DNA from: Mesorhizobium sp. NZP2077
GTDB lineage: Bacteria; Pseudomonadota; Alphaproteobacteria; Rhizobiales; Rhizobiaceae
DNA length: 64,000 nucleotides
Direction of reading: 5' to 3'
Assembly: GCF_013170805.1 (NCBI RefSeq)
Contig: NZ_CP051293.1
Coordinates: 496,001 to 560,000, forward strand
Each line of letters starts with the position of its first letter. The stretch's first letter is position 1. A program made the translations under genes and the position numbers. Positions 1-9,383 of the stretch are shown piece after piece. The notes under the pieces were generated by a model. That model had not been told where the DNA came from, ran no database searches, and saw only the letters and a program-made list of their open reading frames with translations.

Positions 1-2
1 CA

Positions 3-476
3 TGGCGGGCCGGGCCGAAGATGAGCGCAGCGCAATTCGAGAGCATGGATGAGGCCGCGACCTACGCCTACATGTTCCATGATCTCGAAGGCGCCGTTTC
101 GAAACTGCCAATGCCGGGCTGGAAGTCGTTCGACTACAAGATCCCATCGGCGCCGCTGACGCGAACCCTCGATGAGGGCGACGTGATCGATCTCGGCGAC
201 CGGCAATTCCGCGTCCTGCATCTGCCCGGGCATTCGCCGGATTCGATCGCGCTGTTCGACGAGGCCGACGGCCTGTTTTTCAGCGGCGACGCCATCTACG
301 ACGACACACTGATCGACTCGCTGCCGGATTCCGACCGTGCCGCCTATATCAACACCATGCAGCGGCTGCTCGACCTGCCGATCCGAGTCGGTCATGGTGG
401 CCACGGGCCGAGCTTCGACGGCAAACGTATGCGTGAGATTGCAACGGCTTACATCAGACAGACCGGCGATATCTGA
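3..476 (+). CDS. metallo-beta-lactamase-fold hydrolase, 5'-truncated by window edge
   Basis: C-terminal part of an MBL-fold metallohydrolase. The reading frame stays open to the first base of the window. The usual N-terminal HxHxDH metal motif is missing, so the real start lies upstream and the ATG at 21 is probably internal. Visible motifs are HLPGHSPDS (a later metal His), the bridging Asp in FFSGDAIYDD, and a final His in VGHGGHGPS near the C terminus. These fit a glyoxalase II or lactonase-like hydrolase. The substrate cannot be told. The gene ends in TGA, and the 257 bases before the protease gene probably separate the two transcription units. Confidence 0.8.
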   Translation, partial: WRAGPKMSAAQFESMDEAATYAYMFHDLEGAVSKLPMPGWKSFDYKIPSAPLTRTLDEGDVIDLGDRQFRVLHLPGHSPDSIALFDEADGLFFSGDAIYDDTLIDSLPDSDRAAYINTMQRLLDLPIRVGHGGHGPSFDGKRMREIATAYIRQTGDI

Positions 477-537
477 CCTTCGCGAAGACCGTGCGCTGGC
501 AGGAATGATCGCCAGGCGGTCGGGTGCTCATCGGCTC

Positions 538-557
538 ACAAAGAATTAAATCTTTGT
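538..557. promoter_or_regulatory. 7-bp inverted repeat upstream of the HtrA-family gene
   Basis: The arms ACAAAGA and TCTTTGT flank six A/T bases (ATTAAA) in a locally AT-rich stretch between the hydrolase and the protease gene. It could be an operator, or a weak terminator of the upstream gene. There is no long T-run after it. The function is inferred from position only. Confidence 0.3.
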
Positions 558-733
558 AATATAACCGAAAAAACCTAATTCGCCCGCATCCGCATCCTAG
601 ATTCCGGTTTCATCGACCTGAACGGCTGCTGCTTGAAGCGAGACAGGCAGCCGCGACGGCCGGTACGCCGAATGGGCCGCTTCCCCTCCCAAGGCCACGG
701 CGCCGAACCCAATGTCTCGCACGGACAACGACC

Positions 734-2275
734 ATGTCATCTCTCAACATCCTTCGCAGACATCGCGTCGCCGCATTGCTGGGCGCCGCCCTCATCGTCA
801 GCCCCTTCGTCGTTTCGTTTGCTCAAAGTGCCGGTAATACAGGCGTGAGCAACGTTGTCGCGACGACCCAGACCCCTGTTGCCGGCATTACGGCGCCCAA
901 CGGCTCCTTTGCACCGATCGTAGCGGCCGACAAGCCTGCAGTGGTGACGATTACCACCGTCATGAAAGCACAGCCGGCAAGCGCCGATGACGGGATGCCT
1001 CTCGGCAACTCGCCGTTCGACCAATACTTCCGCCAGTTCTTCGGTGACCAGGGCAGGCCCGCTCCGCAGACACCACCGCAACAGGCGCAACGCGCCGAAG
1101 CACTCGGTTCCGGCTTCATCGTCGATGCCGAGGGTGCCATCGTCACCAACAACCACGTTGTCGACGGCGCTTCCTCGATCAAGGTGACGCTCGATGACGG
1201 CACCGAACTTCCCGCCAAACTCGTCGGCCGCGACGCCAAGAACGACCTTGCCGTGCTAAAGATCAAAGCCGACAAACCCTTGCCGACGGTCAAATGGGGC
1301 GACTCCGACAAGTTGATGACCGGCGACCAGGTGCTGGCGATCGGCAATCCGTTCGGCATCGGCACCACCGTTACTGCCGGCATCGTTTCGGCACGCGGCC
1401 GCGATCTGCACAGCGGACCGTTCGACGATTTCATCCAAATCGACGCGCCGATCAACCACGGCAATTCCGGCGGCCCACTGGTCGATGTGAACGGCAATGT
1501 CGTCGGCATCAACGCGGCGATCTATTCGCCCAATGGCGGCAGTGTCGGTGTCGGCTTCGCCATCCCATCCGACCAGGCCCAGAAGGTCGTCGCCAAGCTC
1601 GAGAAGGACGGCTCGATCCAATACGGCTATCTCGGTGTCGAGATCCAGCCGGTGACGCCTGACGTGGCCAGCGCCATCGGACTCGATCATCCCGGCGGCG
1701 CGCTGGTTTCGAAGGTCAATGACAGTTCGCCCGCGGCCAGCGCCGGCGTCGAGACTGGCGACGTCATCACCGGCTTCGCCGGACAGGACGTGAAGGACCC
1801 CAAGGACCTGTCGCGGGCTGTCGCCGATGTGGCGCCCGGCGCCAAGGAGCCGCTTGATGTCTGGCGCAAGGGCAAAGCGATGCAGATTTCCGTCGATGTC
1901 GGGCAAAACAGCGACGACGTGAAGACCGCATCGACGGATGACTCCAGCGCGCCGAGCGCCGGACAGGGCGCGCGCGCGCCGGCGATCGGCCTCGGTCTGA
2001 TGGACATCACGCCAGACATTCGCCAGCAGATGAACCTCGCCGACAACGAGCATGGCGCGGTGGTTGCGCGCGTCAATCCCGACAAGGCGGCCGCCGCTGC
2101 CGGCATCCAGCCGGGCGATATCATCGTCGCCGTCAACCAGGCCCCGGTGAAGAGCGCCAAACAGGTGACCCAGGCGATCGCCCAGGCCAGCAAGTCCGGC
2201 CGCAAATCGGTGCTGCTGCTGGTTGAACGCGACGGCAGCCAGATCTATCTCGCCGTGCCGTTTGCCAATGGCTGA
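734..2275 (+). CDS. degP: HtrA/DegP-family periplasmic serine protease
   Basis: Do-type serine endoprotease and chaperone for misfolded envelope proteins. The 513-residue protein starts with a basic n-region and a hydrophobic segment (about residues 11-31) ending FAQS, a Sec signal. The trypsin-like domain has the triad His141 (NNHVVDG), Asp171 (NDLAVLK) and Ser245 (GNSGGPL). Two PDZ domains follow, at about residues 300-390 and 415-505, which is the DegP/DegQ arrangement. A flexible Ser/Asp/Ala-rich linker joins the PDZ domains. The gene stands alone: upstream is an AT-rich region with an inverted repeat, and a strong hairpin separates it from the convergent coaA gene. Rhizobia carry several DegP paralogs, so the symbol names the family rather than a proven ortholog. 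Confidence 0.93.
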   Translation: MSSLNILRRHRVAALLGAALIVSPFVVSFAQSAGNTGVSNVVATTQTPVAGITAPNGSFAPIVAADKPAVVTITTVMKAQPASADDGMPLGNSPFDQYFRQFFGDQGRPAPQTPPQQAQRAEALGSGFIVDAEGAIVTNNHVVDGASSIKVTLDDGTELPAKLVGRDAKNDLAVLKIKADKPLPTVKWGDSDKLMTGDQVLAIGNPFGIGTTVTAGIVSARGRDLHSGPFDDFIQIDAPINHGNSGGPLVDVNGNVVGINAAIYSPNGGSVGVGFAIPSDQAQKVVAKLEKDGSIQYGYLGVEIQPVTPDVASAIGLDHPGGALVSKVNDSSPAASAGVETGDVITGFAGQDVKDPKDLSRAVADVAPGAKEPLDVWRKGKAMQISVDVGQNSDDVKTASTDDSSAPSAGQGARAPAIGLGLMDITPDIRQQMNLADNEHGAVVARVNPDKAAAAAGIQPGDIIVAVNQAPVKSAKQVTQAIAQASKSGRKSVLLLVERDGSQIYLAVPFANG

Positions 2276-2300
2276 GGCGCGATGCGGATGACGTGAATGT

Positions 2301-2339
2301 CGATGTGGCGGGCTTGTCGGTGACGGGCCCGCCACATCG
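2301..2339. terminator. bidirectional hairpin between convergent degP and coaA
   Basis: A perfect 13-bp stem, CGATGTGGCGGGC (2301-2313) with its complement at 2327-2339, encloses a 13-nt loop. It fills the 71-bp gap between two convergent genes. No T-run follows on either strand, so it would end transcription weakly or with help from Rho. Confidence 0.6.
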
Positions 2340-2346
2340 GTATCCG

Positions 2347-3306
2347 CTATAGTTTGCGCAGCGCCACTTCCTCGATCAGATGATCGGCGCCCTTGCGCAA
2401 GATGAGGTCGGCGCGGGCGCGCGTCGGCAGGATGTTCTCGCGTAAATTCTTCAGGTTGATGTTGGTCCACAGGCCTTCGGCTATGGCGCGCGCCGAATCC
2501 TCCGATAGCTGCGAATAGCGGTGGAAGAAGGAGTCCGGATTGCGGAAAGCGGTCTCGCGCAGCCGCATGAAACGCGAGATGTACCACTGGTGGATCAGCT
2601 TCTCGTCGGCATCGATGTAGATGGCGAAGTCGAAGAAGTCGGACAGGAAGGGCACGATCTTGCCGTCCTGTGGCAGCTTGCCCGGCTGCAGGACATTGAT
2701 GCCTTCGAAGATCAGGATATCGGGCCGGTCGATGGTGACGAACTCGCCGGGAATGACGTCATAGGTGAGATGCGAATAGACCGGCGCGCGGACATCGGGC
2801 AGCGCCGACTTGATGCCCGAGAGGAAACGCAGCAGCGCGCCGACGTCATAGCTGTCGGGGAAGCCCTTGCGTTCCATCAGGTTTTCGCGCCGCAGCACCT
2901 CGTTGGGCAGTAGGAAACCGTCGGTGGTGATGAGATCGACCTTGGGGCTCGACGGCCAGCGCGCCAGCAACTCCTTCAGCACGCGGGCCGTGGTCGACTT
3001 GCCGACCGCGACCGAACCGGCGATGCCGATGATGAACGGCGTCTTGACGATATCGGCGGCGTTGAAGAAGGCCTGACGCTGCCTAAACAGAAGCTGGCTC
3101 GCCTCGACATGGGCGGATAGAAGGCGGGACAGCGACAGATAGATGCGCTTGACCTCTTCGAGGTCGACCGGGTCGTTGAGCGAACGCAGGCGGCGGAATT
3201 CATCCTCGCTCAGCGTCAGCGGCGTGTCGGCACGGAATCGCGACCATTGCTCGGCCGAAAAGAAACGAAAGGGGGAATATTTCTCGGTTGGCGCGAGCTG
3301 ATCCAT
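2347..3306 (-). CDS. coaA: pantothenate kinase, type I
   Basis: Catalyses ATP-dependent phosphorylation of pantothenate, the first and controlling step of coenzyme A synthesis, in the cytosol. The 319-residue length is typical of bacterial type I CoaA. The P-loop GSVAVGKS is at residues 97-104. The substrate-binding region is represented by [20 protein letters not shown] and IFEGINVLQ. It is the last gene of the minus-strand histidine operon, 24 bases after hisE. This is a conserved rhizobial arrangement, so it is probably co-transcribed with the his genes. The start ATG at 3306 fits the known N terminus. Confidence 0.96.
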   Translation of the reverse strand: MDQLAPTEKYSPFRFFSAEQWSRFRADTPLTLSEDEFRRLRSLNDPVDLEEVKRIYLSLSRLLSAHVEASQLLFRQRQAFFNAADIVKTPFIIGIAGSVAVGKSTTARVLKELLARWPSSPKVDLITTDGFLLPNEVLRRENLMERKGFPDSYDVGALLRFLSGIKSALPDVRAPVYSHLTYDVIPGEFVTIDRPDILIFEGINVLQPGKLPQDGKIVPFLSDFFDFAIYIDADEKLIHQWYISRFMRLRETAFRNPDSFFHRYSQLSEDSARAIAEGLWTNINLKNLRENILPTRARADLILRKGADHLIEEVALRKL

Positions 3307-3330
3307 CGAGATACCTGCCCTCCCTCGCGG

Positions 3331-3654
3331 TCAGCCCTTGGGCCGTGACGCTTTCTCGGCGATGCCCGAACGCCCGGTGCGGCTTTCGAGCTCCTTGAGC
3401 ACGTCGCCCAACGGCACACCCGAGAGGCCGAGAACGACGAGCCAATGATATATAAGATCGGCGCTTTCGGAAACGAGGCCCTGTGTGTCGCCCTTGACGG
3501 CGGCAATCACCGTTTCGACGGCTTCTTCGCCAAGTTTTTGCGCCGCCTTGTCGATGCCGCGCGAAAACAGTTTGGCCGTCCATGAATCCGGATCGCCGGA
3601 GTTGGCGCGGTCCCTGATGATTGTCTCCAGATCGGAGAACGAAAATTCAGCCAT
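3331..3654 (-). CDS. hisE: phosphoribosyl-ATP pyrophosphatase
   Basis: Hydrolyses phosphoribosyl-ATP to phosphoribosyl-AMP and pyrophosphate, step 2 of histidine synthesis. The 107-residue all-alpha MazG-like protein has the acidic metal-binding helices of the family ([23 protein letters not shown]). It is a stand-alone HisE, not fused to HisI as in enterobacteria. It starts 33 bases after hisF and is followed by coaA on the same strand. Confidence 0.95.
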   Translation of the reverse strand: MAEFSFSDLETIIRDRANSGDPDSWTAKLFSRGIDKAAQKLGEEAVETVIAAVKGDTQGLVSESADLIYHWLVVLGLSGVPLGDVLKELESRTGRSGIAEKASRPKG

Positions 3655-3687
3655 GGAGCCTGAGAGCCTTTGTTAGCCGGGAAGCCT

Positions 3688-4479
3688 CTAGGGCCGAACG
3701 ACCGAGGAGTCCAGCCGCATCGGCAGACCGGCCTCGGCCATATGCGCCTTGGCCTGCGCTATGGTGTAAGTGCCGAAATGGAAGATCGATGCCGCCAGCA
3801 CGGCGCCGGCATGGCCGTCGCGAATGCCTTCGACAAGGTGATCCAGCGTGCCGACGCCGCCCGAAGCGATGACCGGGGCGCGCACCGCGTCAGCGATCGC
3901 GCGCGTCAGCGCGATGTCGTAGCCGGCCTTGGTGCCGTCGCGGTCCATCGAGGTCAAAAGGATCTCGCCGGCGCCGCGATCTACCATTTGACGCGCGAAT
4001 TCGACCGCGTCGATGCCGGTCTTCTCGCGCCCGCCATGGGTGAATATCTCCCAGCGGTCGGCTTCGCCGGCGCCGGAGACCTTCTTGGCGTCGATGGCGA
4101 CGACGATGCATTGATTGCCGAACTTGTCAGCTGCTTCGGCGACGAAATCCGGATTTTTCACCGCCGCCGTGTTGATCGACACCTTGTCGGCGCCGGCCAG
4201 AAGCAGCTTCCTGATGTCGGCGACCTGGCGCACGCCGCCGCCGACGGTCAGCGGCATGAAACATTGTTCGGCGGTGCGGGCGATGACATCGAAGATGGTT
4301 TCACGGTTGTCGGACGAGGCCGTGATGTCGAGGAAGCAGAGCTCGTCGGCACCGGCGGCGTCATAGGCCTTGGCCGCCTCGACCGGATCGCCGGCGTCGA
4401 TGAGATCGACGAAGTTGACGCCCTTGACGACACGGCCGTCCTTGACGTCGAGGCACGGGATGACGCGGGCTTTCAGCAT
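3688..4479 (-). CDS. hisF: imidazole glycerol phosphate synthase cyclase subunit
   Basis: Cyclase half of IGP synthase. It takes ammonia from HisH and converts PRFAR to imidazole glycerol phosphate and AICAR. The 263-residue (beta/alpha)8 barrel starts at [20 protein letters not shown]. Catalytic Asp is in CLDVKDG near residue 11, and the second Asp is in [12 protein letters not shown]. Phosphate-binding loops are GGGVR and ASGGVG. The frame is open well upstream, but the ATG at 4479 gives the family's exact N terminus. It shares one base with the stop codon of the preceding arginase-fold gene, indicating translational coupling. Confidence 0.97.
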   Translation of the reverse strand: MLKARVIPCLDVKDGRVVKGVNFVDLIDAGDPVEAAKAYDAAGADELCFLDITASSDNRETIFDVIARTAEQCFMPLTVGGGVRQVADIRKLLLAGADKVSINTAAVKNPDFVAEAADKFGNQCIVVAIDAKKVSGAGEADRWEIFTHGGREKTGIDAVEFARQMVDRGAGEILLTSMDRDGTKAGYDIALTRAIADAVRAPVIASGGVGTLDHLVEGIRDGHAGAVLAASIFHFGTYTIAQAKAHMAEAGLPMRLDSSVVRP

Positions 4480-5315
4480 CAGCGGCCCTCTATCGTGGCG
4501 ATGAGATCGTTGAGCAGCTGGCCAACCAGCGGCGGCACGTCGGACCGCCCGTCGAAGGCCGGATCGTAAGCGGAAACGGTGATGCCTACAACCGGCACCG
4601 CAAGCGCCATGGCACAGGCCGCGTCGCGCAATTGTTCGGGGCTCGGCCCGCCTGACGTGGCGTAGCGGTTGGCCTGCAACTCCTTGGGGTCGTGCACGTC
4701 GAGATCGAGATGCATATGGACGCTTTTCGCACCTACGGCTTTCAGCTTTTCGGTTGCTGATCCCACGCCGGGACATTCCGTGCGGATGATCGGCAAGGTC
4801 TTGAGAAGCTGTTCCTCCGCCGGATCGAGATCGCGGGCGTTGATGAGCACGCAACGCGAAGGATCGATCGGCTTGAAGCCGGGAATGGCCCCTGCCATCG
4901 GGCGCCAGCACAGGCCAAGCACGGTCGCCAGCGCCATGCCGTCGAGAAAGCCATATACCGATGTCTCGGGCGTATTGAGATCGCCATGCTGGTCGGCCCA
5001 GATGATCGCATCGGCGCCCTCGCCGGCGACCGCGCCGGCTGATGTCAGGCAGTTTCCGGCCAGCACGATGGGAAACCGCCCCCTGTCGATGGCGATGCGG
5101 ACCTCGCCCGAGACGGCGTTGCAGACGGCAAAGCCAGTGGCGATCTCGCGCTCCTGGTCGGGGCCGACCCTACCGATATCTTCGACCGCGACATCGTGGC
5201 CGGCCATGGTCAGGGCGTCGACGAGACCGCCTGCGATCAGCGCATCCGCACCCTGGCCCATGCCGCCGTGATAGTGGCCGCTGTCATAGGAGGCGAGGAC
5301 GATGGTGATTTTCAC
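4479..5315 (-). CDS. arginase/agmatinase-fold protein inside the his operon
   Basis: A 278-residue ureohydrolase-superfamily protein placed between hisA and hisF. The start is a GTG (5315) overlapping the hisA stop as GTGA, and it shares one base with the hisF start, so it is tightly coupled to both. Metal motifs seen are DQHGD (family DAHxD) and HLDLDVHDP (family DxDxxDP). The first motif, normally GGDHS, reads AGNCLTS, so the usual first His ligand is a Cys. Known family members hydrolyse arginine, agmatine, formiminoglutamate or guanidino compounds. The Cys variant makes the substrate uncertain. Its role in histidine metabolism, for example on a formimino compound, is only a guess from position. 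Confidence 0.85.
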   Translation of the reverse strand: MKITIVLASYDSGHYHGGMGQGADALIAGGLVDALTMAGHDVAVEDIGRVGPDQEREIATGFAVCNAVSGEVRIAIDRGRFPIVLAGNCLTSAGAVAGEGADAIIWADQHGDLNTPETSVYGFLDGMALATVLGLCWRPMAGAIPGFKPIDPSRCVLINARDLDPAEEQLLKTLPIIRTECPGVGSATEKLKAVGAKSVHMHLDLDVHDPKELQANRYATSGGPSPEQLRDAACAMALAVPVVGITVSAYDPAFDGRSDVPPLVGQLLNDLIATIEGR

Positions 5316-6061
5316 GATCTCGCCTCCGCCACCGGCCGGCCCTGCAGGATCGCCAGCGCCTCGGCCGGATCGATGCGGCCGTCGTAGAGCGCGCGGCCCG
5401 AGATGGCGCCTTCGAGCTTTTGTGCGTCGGGCATGGTCATGCGCACGATGTCGGCGATCGAGGCTAGGCCGCCCGAGGCGATGACCGGGATCGATACGGC
5501 CTCGGCGAGGTCGATGGTGGCATGCCAGTTGATGCCGGTCAGCACGCCGTCGCGGTCGATATCGGTGTAGATGATGGCCGCGACGCCCGCGCCCTCGAAT
5601 TTCCTCGCCAGTTCGATGACGCCGAGGCTCGATGCCTCGGCCCAGCCCTCGACCGCCACCTTGCCGCCCTTGGCGTCGATGCCGACGGCCACCTTGCCCG
5701 GGAAAGCCTTGCAGGCCTGCTTGACCAGATCGGGATCGCGCACCGCCACCGTGCCGAGGATGACGCGGGCGAGGCCACGGTCGAGCCAGTCCTCGATCTG
5801 TTCCAGCGTGCGGATGCCGCCGCCGAGCTGCACCGGGTTCTTCGTCGCCTTGAGGATGGCGCCTACCGCGGCGCTGTTGACGCTCTGGCCCTTGAAGGCA
5901 CCGTTGAGGTCGACGACGTGCAGCCACTCGAAGCCCTGGTCCTCGAAGGCTTTTGCCTGCGCGGCGGGATCATCGTTGTAGATGGTCGCCGTCGCCATGT
6001 CGCCGTGCTTCAGGCGCACGCATTGGCCGTCCTTGAGGTCGATGGCAGGAAAAAGGATCAT
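5312..6061 (-). CDS. hisA: ProFAR isomerase
   Basis: Isomerises ProFAR to PRFAR, step 4 of histidine synthesis. The 249-residue (beta/alpha)8 barrel is a paralog of HisF. The N terminus [17 protein letters not shown] contains the catalytic Asp in AIDLKDG, and the second Asp is in [12 protein letters not shown]. The frame is open upstream to 6286, but the ATG at 6061 gives the standard N terminus. It follows the DUF1330 gene by one base and overlaps the arginase-fold gene by four. Confidence 0.97.
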   Translation of the reverse strand: MILFPAIDLKDGQCVRLKHGDMATATIYNDDPAAQAKAFEDQGFEWLHVVDLNGAFKGQSVNSAAVGAILKATKNPVQLGGGIRTLEQIEDWLDRGLARVILGTVAVRDPDLVKQACKAFPGKVAVGIDAKGGKVAVEGWAEASSLGVIELARKFEGAGVAAIIYTDIDRDGVLTGINWHATIDLAEAVSIPVIASGGLASIADIVRMTMPDAQKLEGAISGRALYDGRIDPAEALAILQGRPVAEARS

Positions 6062-6062
6062 T

Positions 6063-6353
6063 CTAGGCACCTTCCACGGTCGCAAAATGACCGGTTGAAG
6101 CCGCCACTCGATGCTGCAACGCCGTCTGGTAACCCTGCGACCGATAGCAGTTGAGGGCTGTTTCATAGGAGTCGAACTCGACCACCACATGCCTGCCAAA
6201 ATCGGATCCTTCGGGGTTTGTGACCTGTCCGCCGCGCACAAGGTAGCGGCCGCCAAAGTGCGAGATGGCATCGCCAATGGCCTCACGATAGCGCTGGTAA
6301 CCCTCCGCGTCGGTCACCGTCAGCATGACCACCCAGTAGCCCTTCTTGCTCAT
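6063..6353 (-). CDS. DUF1330-family small protein
   Basis: A 96-residue protein of the dimeric alpha-beta barrel (ferredoxin-like) type. Family hallmarks seen are [18 protein letters not shown] at the N terminus, [10 protein letters not shown] in the middle and [17 protein letters not shown]. No catalytic function is established for the family. It lies between hisH (6 bases upstream) and hisA (1 base downstream) and is almost surely co-transcribed with them. Whether it takes part in histidine synthesis is unknown. Confidence 0.85.
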   Translation of the reverse strand: MSKKGYWVVMLTVTDAEGYQRYREAIGDAISHFGGRYLVRGGQVTNPEGSDFGRHVVVEFDSYETALNCYRSQGYQTALQHRVAASTGHFATVEGA

Positions 6354-6359
6354 GGTTCG

Positions 6360-7010
6360 TCAGGGCCTCCAGCGAAGGAAATTGGTGATCAGCGCCAGGC
6401 CCAGAGCTTGGCTCTTTTCGGGATGGAACTGCGTGCCGACGAGATTGTCGCGGGCGACGGTGGCCGTCACCGGGCCGCCATAGTCGGCGACCGCCAGAAC
6501 CTCGTCCGGCTTCCTCGCGTCGAGATGGTAGGAATGGACGAAGTAGGCGTGCAACCCCGCCGCGCCAGTTGGAATGCCGGCAAACAGCGGGTGCTCACGC
6601 CGAAGCTCGATCGTGTTCCAGCCGATCTGCGGGATCTTCAGCGCCGGATCGGCCGGCGTGATCTCCTTGACGTCGCCCGATATCCAGCCAAAGCCGTTGG
6701 TGACGGTCTTCTCCAGACCGCGCTCGGACATCAGCTGCATGCCAACGCAGATGCCGAGAAAGGGCCGGCCCTTGGCGATGGCGACGTCCTCGACCGCCTC
6801 CCAAATACCGTCGACGGCACGCAGGCCGGCCGCGCAGTCGGCATAGGCGCCGACGCCGGGCAGGACGATGCGATCGGCCGTGCGCACCCGGTCGGCATCG
6901 GCCGTCAGGTCGATCTCAGCCGATATGCCGGCTTCGCGTGCGGCGCGCTCGAAGGCCTTGGTGGCCGAGCGCAGATTGCCCGAGCCGTAATCGATGATTG
7001 CTACCCGCAT
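6360..7010 (-). CDS. hisH: IGP synthase glutamine amidotransferase subunit
   Basis: Class I glutamine amidotransferase that hydrolyses glutamine and passes ammonia to HisF. The 216-residue protein has the nucleophile Cys in GICVGMQLM and the His/Glu pair in TQFHPEKS, completing the triad. The N terminus [15 protein letters not shown] is typical. It follows the DUF2628 gene by one base. Its partner hisF is in the same operon, separated by three other genes. Confidence 0.97.
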   Translation of the reverse strand: MRVAIIDYGSGNLRSATKAFERAAREAGISAEIDLTADADRVRTADRIVLPGVGAYADCAAGLRAVDGIWEAVEDVAIAKGRPFLGICVGMQLMSERGLEKTVTNGFGWISGDVKEITPADPALKIPQIGWNTIELRREHPLFAGIPTGAAGLHAYFVHSYHLDARKPDEVLAVADYGGPVTATVARDNLVGTQFHPEKSQALGLALITNFLRWRP

Positions 7011-7011
7011 G

Positions 7012-7488
7012 TCAGGGCCGTCCCGGGATGTGGGTCAGGCCCAGCGCCATGCCGGGCTGCGCCGGGCGGGCCAGGGCTGCATCGGGAACGATGCGCGGCA
7101 CCGGTGCGGCTTCCTCCGCATGCGCCTCGACGTCGAGGGCATAGCGCATGTCGGCGTCGTCAAGCGTACCGGCCTGAACCACGCCCCATTCGTGCCAGCC
7201 ACGCCGACGAAGGGCCGCGATGCGCAACCCCTGCCCTTCCAGGCCGACATAAAGCGAAACCAACAGCGACAGCAGCGAACCGGCCAATCCAAGGCCAAGG
7301 TTTTGGCCAAGCATCGAAAGCGCGCCCATGACGACGAAGGCGATCCCGGCTTCGATCCACAACCGGTGCCAGGCGAACCATAGCGGCGGCACCAGCAGGC
7401 CGATCCAAGTGAAGCCGTCGCGGACAAAAGTCGTTGTGTCGACCTTTTCGCTACGGCCGGGCGGTTCCATCACGACATAGGCGGCCAT
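7012..7488 (-). CDS. DUF2628 small membrane protein
   Basis: A 158-residue protein with a central hydrophobic region. Segments near residues 28-60 ([17 protein letters not shown] and the following stretch) and 65-90 suggest three or so membrane passes. A soluble tail rich in Ala, Pro and acidic residues follows. It fits DUF2628, a family often found between hisB and hisH in Rhizobiales. No enzymatic motif is seen. It lies 4 bases after hisB and 1 base before hisH, so it belongs to the his transcript. Function is unknown. Confidence 0.8.
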   Translation of the reverse strand: MAAYVVMEPPGRSEKVDTTTFVRDGFTWIGLLVPPLWFAWHRLWIEAGIAFVVMGALSMLGQNLGLGLAGSLLSLLVSLYVGLEGQGLRIAALRRRGWHEWGVVQAGTLDDADMRYALDVEAHAEEAAPVPRIVPDAALARPAQPGMALGLTHIPGRP

Positions 7489-7492
7489 GGCG

Positions 7493-8092
7493 TTACCCCT
7501 TCAGCGAACCCTTGGTGGAGGGAACCGCGTCCGGCTGGCGCGGGTCGTGCTCGAGTGCCGCGCGAAGCGCGCGCGCCACCGCTTTGAAGCAGGTCTCGGC
7601 GATATGGTGGTTGTTGGCGCCATAATGGTTGGTGACATGCAGCGTGATGCCGGCATTTTGGGCCAGCGCCTGGAAGAATTCACGCACCAGTTCGGTGTCA
7701 AAGGTGCCGATTTTGGGCGACGAGAAGGATACGTTCCAGACCAGGAATGGCCGGCCGGACACGTCGATCGCCGCGCGCGTCAGCGTCTCGTCCATCGCGA
7801 GGTCGATCGAGGCATAGCGCATGATGCCGCGCCGTTCGCCCAGCGCCTTGGTCAGCGCCTGGCCGAGCGCGATGCCGGTGTCCTCGACCGTGTGGTGATC
7901 GTCTATGTGCAGGTCGCCCTTCGCCCTGACCGTCATGTCGATCAGCGAATGACGCGAAAGCTGGTCCAGCATGTGGTCGAAGAAGCCGACACCCGTGGCG
8001 ATATCGGATTTGCCCGAACCGTCGACATGAATCGACACCGAGATGTCGGTTTCCTTGGTCTTGCGGCTGGCTTCGGCGGAACGGGGCGCCAT
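7493..8092 (-). CDS. hisB: imidazoleglycerol-phosphate dehydratase
   Basis: Dehydrates imidazole glycerol phosphate to imidazole acetol phosphate, step 6 of histidine synthesis. The 199-residue protein is the monofunctional form, without the N-terminal phosphatase domain of enterobacterial HisB. The two manganese-binding motifs are DHHTVEDTG and NNHHIAE, together with FFDHML. It is the first gene of the minus-strand his operon. The promoter must lie in the 224-bp interval shared with hslV. Confidence 0.97.
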   Translation of the reverse strand: MAPRSAEASRKTKETDISVSIHVDGSGKSDIATGVGFFDHMLDQLSRHSLIDMTVRAKGDLHIDDHHTVEDTGIALGQALTKALGERRGIMRYASIDLAMDETLTRAAIDVSGRPFLVWNVSFSSPKIGTFDTELVREFFQALAQNAGITLHVTNHYGANNHHIAETCFKAVARALRAALEHDPRQPDAVPSTKGSLKG

Positions 8093-8117
8093 GACCTTGT
8101 CCTTGTCTCAGGGTTCA

Positions 8118-8136
8118 AAGCTCGAGAGACGAGCTT
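8118..8136. promoter_or_regulatory. inverted repeat just upstream of hisB
   Basis: The arms AAGCTCG (8118-8124) and CGAGCTT (8130-8136) flank AGAGA, starting 26 bases upstream of the hisB ATG. In the mRNA this would be a 7-bp hairpin in the 5' leader, and as DNA it could be an operator. No run of His codons is seen nearby, so it is not a classic his attenuator. Confidence 0.35.
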
Positions 8137-8316
8137 CGAGCATTCACCGGCTTGAAAACGAAAGCCTTCTAGCAGCATGATCCGGCGATTGCCAGTTGCC
8201 ATCCCGGCCGCTATCGAGCGGTTTGCAATCATTGGTCCCGTGCATACATATGGCCGATCGAAGTTACTCGTACCGCGCCAATCGCCTCTTCGGGATCGCG
8301 CGAATCGGAGCCAGGA

Positions 8317-8868
8317 ATGTCAAATGAACTGACCATGCACGCCACGACCATCGTGACGGTGCGCAAGGGCAACAAGGTGGTGATCGCCGGCGACGGCCAG
8401 GTCAGCCTTGGCCAGACCATCATGAAGGGCAATGCCCGCAAGGTGCGCCGTATCGGCAAGGGCGGCAATGTGATCGCCGGTTTCGCCGGCGCCACCGCCG
8501 ACGCCTTCACGCTGCTGGAACGGCTGGAAGCCAAGCTCGAACAATATCCCGATCAGTTGACGCGCGCCTGCGTCGAGCTTGCCAAGGACTGGCGCACCGA
8601 CCGCTATCTGCGCCGGCTGGAAGCCATGATGCTGGTCGCCGACAAGTCGGTCTCGCTGGCGCTGACCGGCAATGGCGACGTGCTCGAACCCGAATTTGGC
8701 GTCATGGCCATCGGTTCGGGCGGCAATTACGCGCTGGCGGCTGCGCGCGCGCTGATGGACACCGACAAGGATGCCGAGGAGATCGCCCGCAAGGCGATGC
8801 AGATCGCGTCCGATATCTGCGTCTACACCAACAACAATTTCGTCATCGAAACGCTCGATGCCGCCTGA
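8317..8868 (+). CDS. hslV: HslV (ClpQ) peptidase subunit
   Basis: Threonine peptidase of the HslUV ATP-dependent protease. The 183-residue precursor has a nine-residue propeptide (MSNELTMHA) before the mature N terminus TTIVTV, so the catalytic residue is Thr10. The family block [21 protein letters not shown] follows. An SD-like GGAG..AGGA stands just before the ATG. hslU lies two genes downstream. The stop overlaps the start of the acetyltransferase gene, suggesting one transcript of hslV, acetyltransferase, DUF2585 and hslU. Confidence 0.97.
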   Translation: MSNELTMHATTIVTVRKGNKVVIAGDGQVSLGQTIMKGNARKVRRIGKGGNVIAGFAGATADAFTLLERLEAKLEQYPDQLTRACVELAKDWRTDRYLRRLEAMMLVADKSVSLALTGNGDVLEPEFGVMAIGSGGNYALAAARALMDTDKDAEEIARKAMQIASDICVYTNNNFVIETLDAA

Positions 8869-9379
8869 GAAGGTGGTGCTCTATGATTTTCGGCCGGTCA
8901 CTGAAAAAGACCTGCCGATGATCGCCGGCTGGCTCGCCGAGCCGCATGTGGCCGAATGGTGGGACGATCCGGAGACGGAAATCGCCGAGATTCGCGCTCA
9001 TATCGACTCGATTTCGGTCGAGCCGCTGATCGTCGAACTCGACGGCAAGCCGATCGCCTATCTGCAGAGCTACGACCCCCATCTGGAAGACGACCACCCC
9101 TATGCCGACCAGCCCTTCGGCACGCTTGGCATCGATTTGTCGATCGGCCGGCCGGAACTGCTCGGCATCGGACACGGTTCGGCAATCGTGCGCCAGTTCG
9201 TCGAAGATCTGTTCGACGAAGGTGTGCCCCGCGTCATCATCGACCCCGATCCGGCCAATCTCAGGGCTATTCGCGCCTATGAAAAGGCCGGATTCCGGGC
9301 CATTGATCGCAGGCAATCCAGACATGGCGACGTCGTGCTGATGGCGATCGATGCCGACGATGGGCAAATTGGGGAATAA
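8858..9379 (+). CDS. GNAT-family N-acetyltransferase
   Basis: A 173-residue acetyltransferase of the type related to AAC(6') aminoglycoside and IucB/lysine N-acyltransferases. The N-terminal block [16 protein letters not shown], the acetyl-CoA region [16 protein letters not shown], and [13 protein letters not shown] near the C terminus are typical of GNAT proteins. The chosen ATG at 8858 overlaps the hslV stop by 11 bases. The frame is open further upstream, but that part is only the shadow of hslV. The substrate is unknown, and a resistance role should not be assumed. It sits between hslV and hslU, a position kept in many rhizobia. Confidence 0.85.
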   Translation: MPPEKVVLYDFRPVTEKDLPMIAGWLAEPHVAEWWDDPETEIAEIRAHIDSISVEPLIVELDGKPIAYLQSYDPHLEDDHPYADQPFGTLGIDLSIGRPELLGIGHGSAIVRQFVEDLFDEGVPRVIIDPDPANLRAIRAYEKAGFRAIDRRQSRHGDVVLMAIDADDGQIGE

Positions 9380-9383
9380 CCAG

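Noticed and set aside
1256..2587. Long minus-strand open frame of 443 codons opposite degP
   Set aside because: It lies fully antisense to a clear protease and coaA, has a low-complexity Arg/Asp/Gly-rich translation and no family motif. It is a high-GC shadow frame.
3688..4911. HisF with a 144-residue N-terminal extension
   Set aside because: The extension is the shadow of the arginase-fold gene. The ATG at 4479 gives the family N terminus and the 1-base coupling.
8093..8316. Histidine attenuator upstream of hisB
   Set aside because: A short hairpin is present, but I found no leader ORF with consecutive His codons and no terminator with T-run.
8858..9379. Aminoglycoside resistance gene
   Set aside because: The protein resembles AAC(6')-type GNAT enzymes, but chromosomal location between hslV and hslU and broad family similarity do not support a resistance role.
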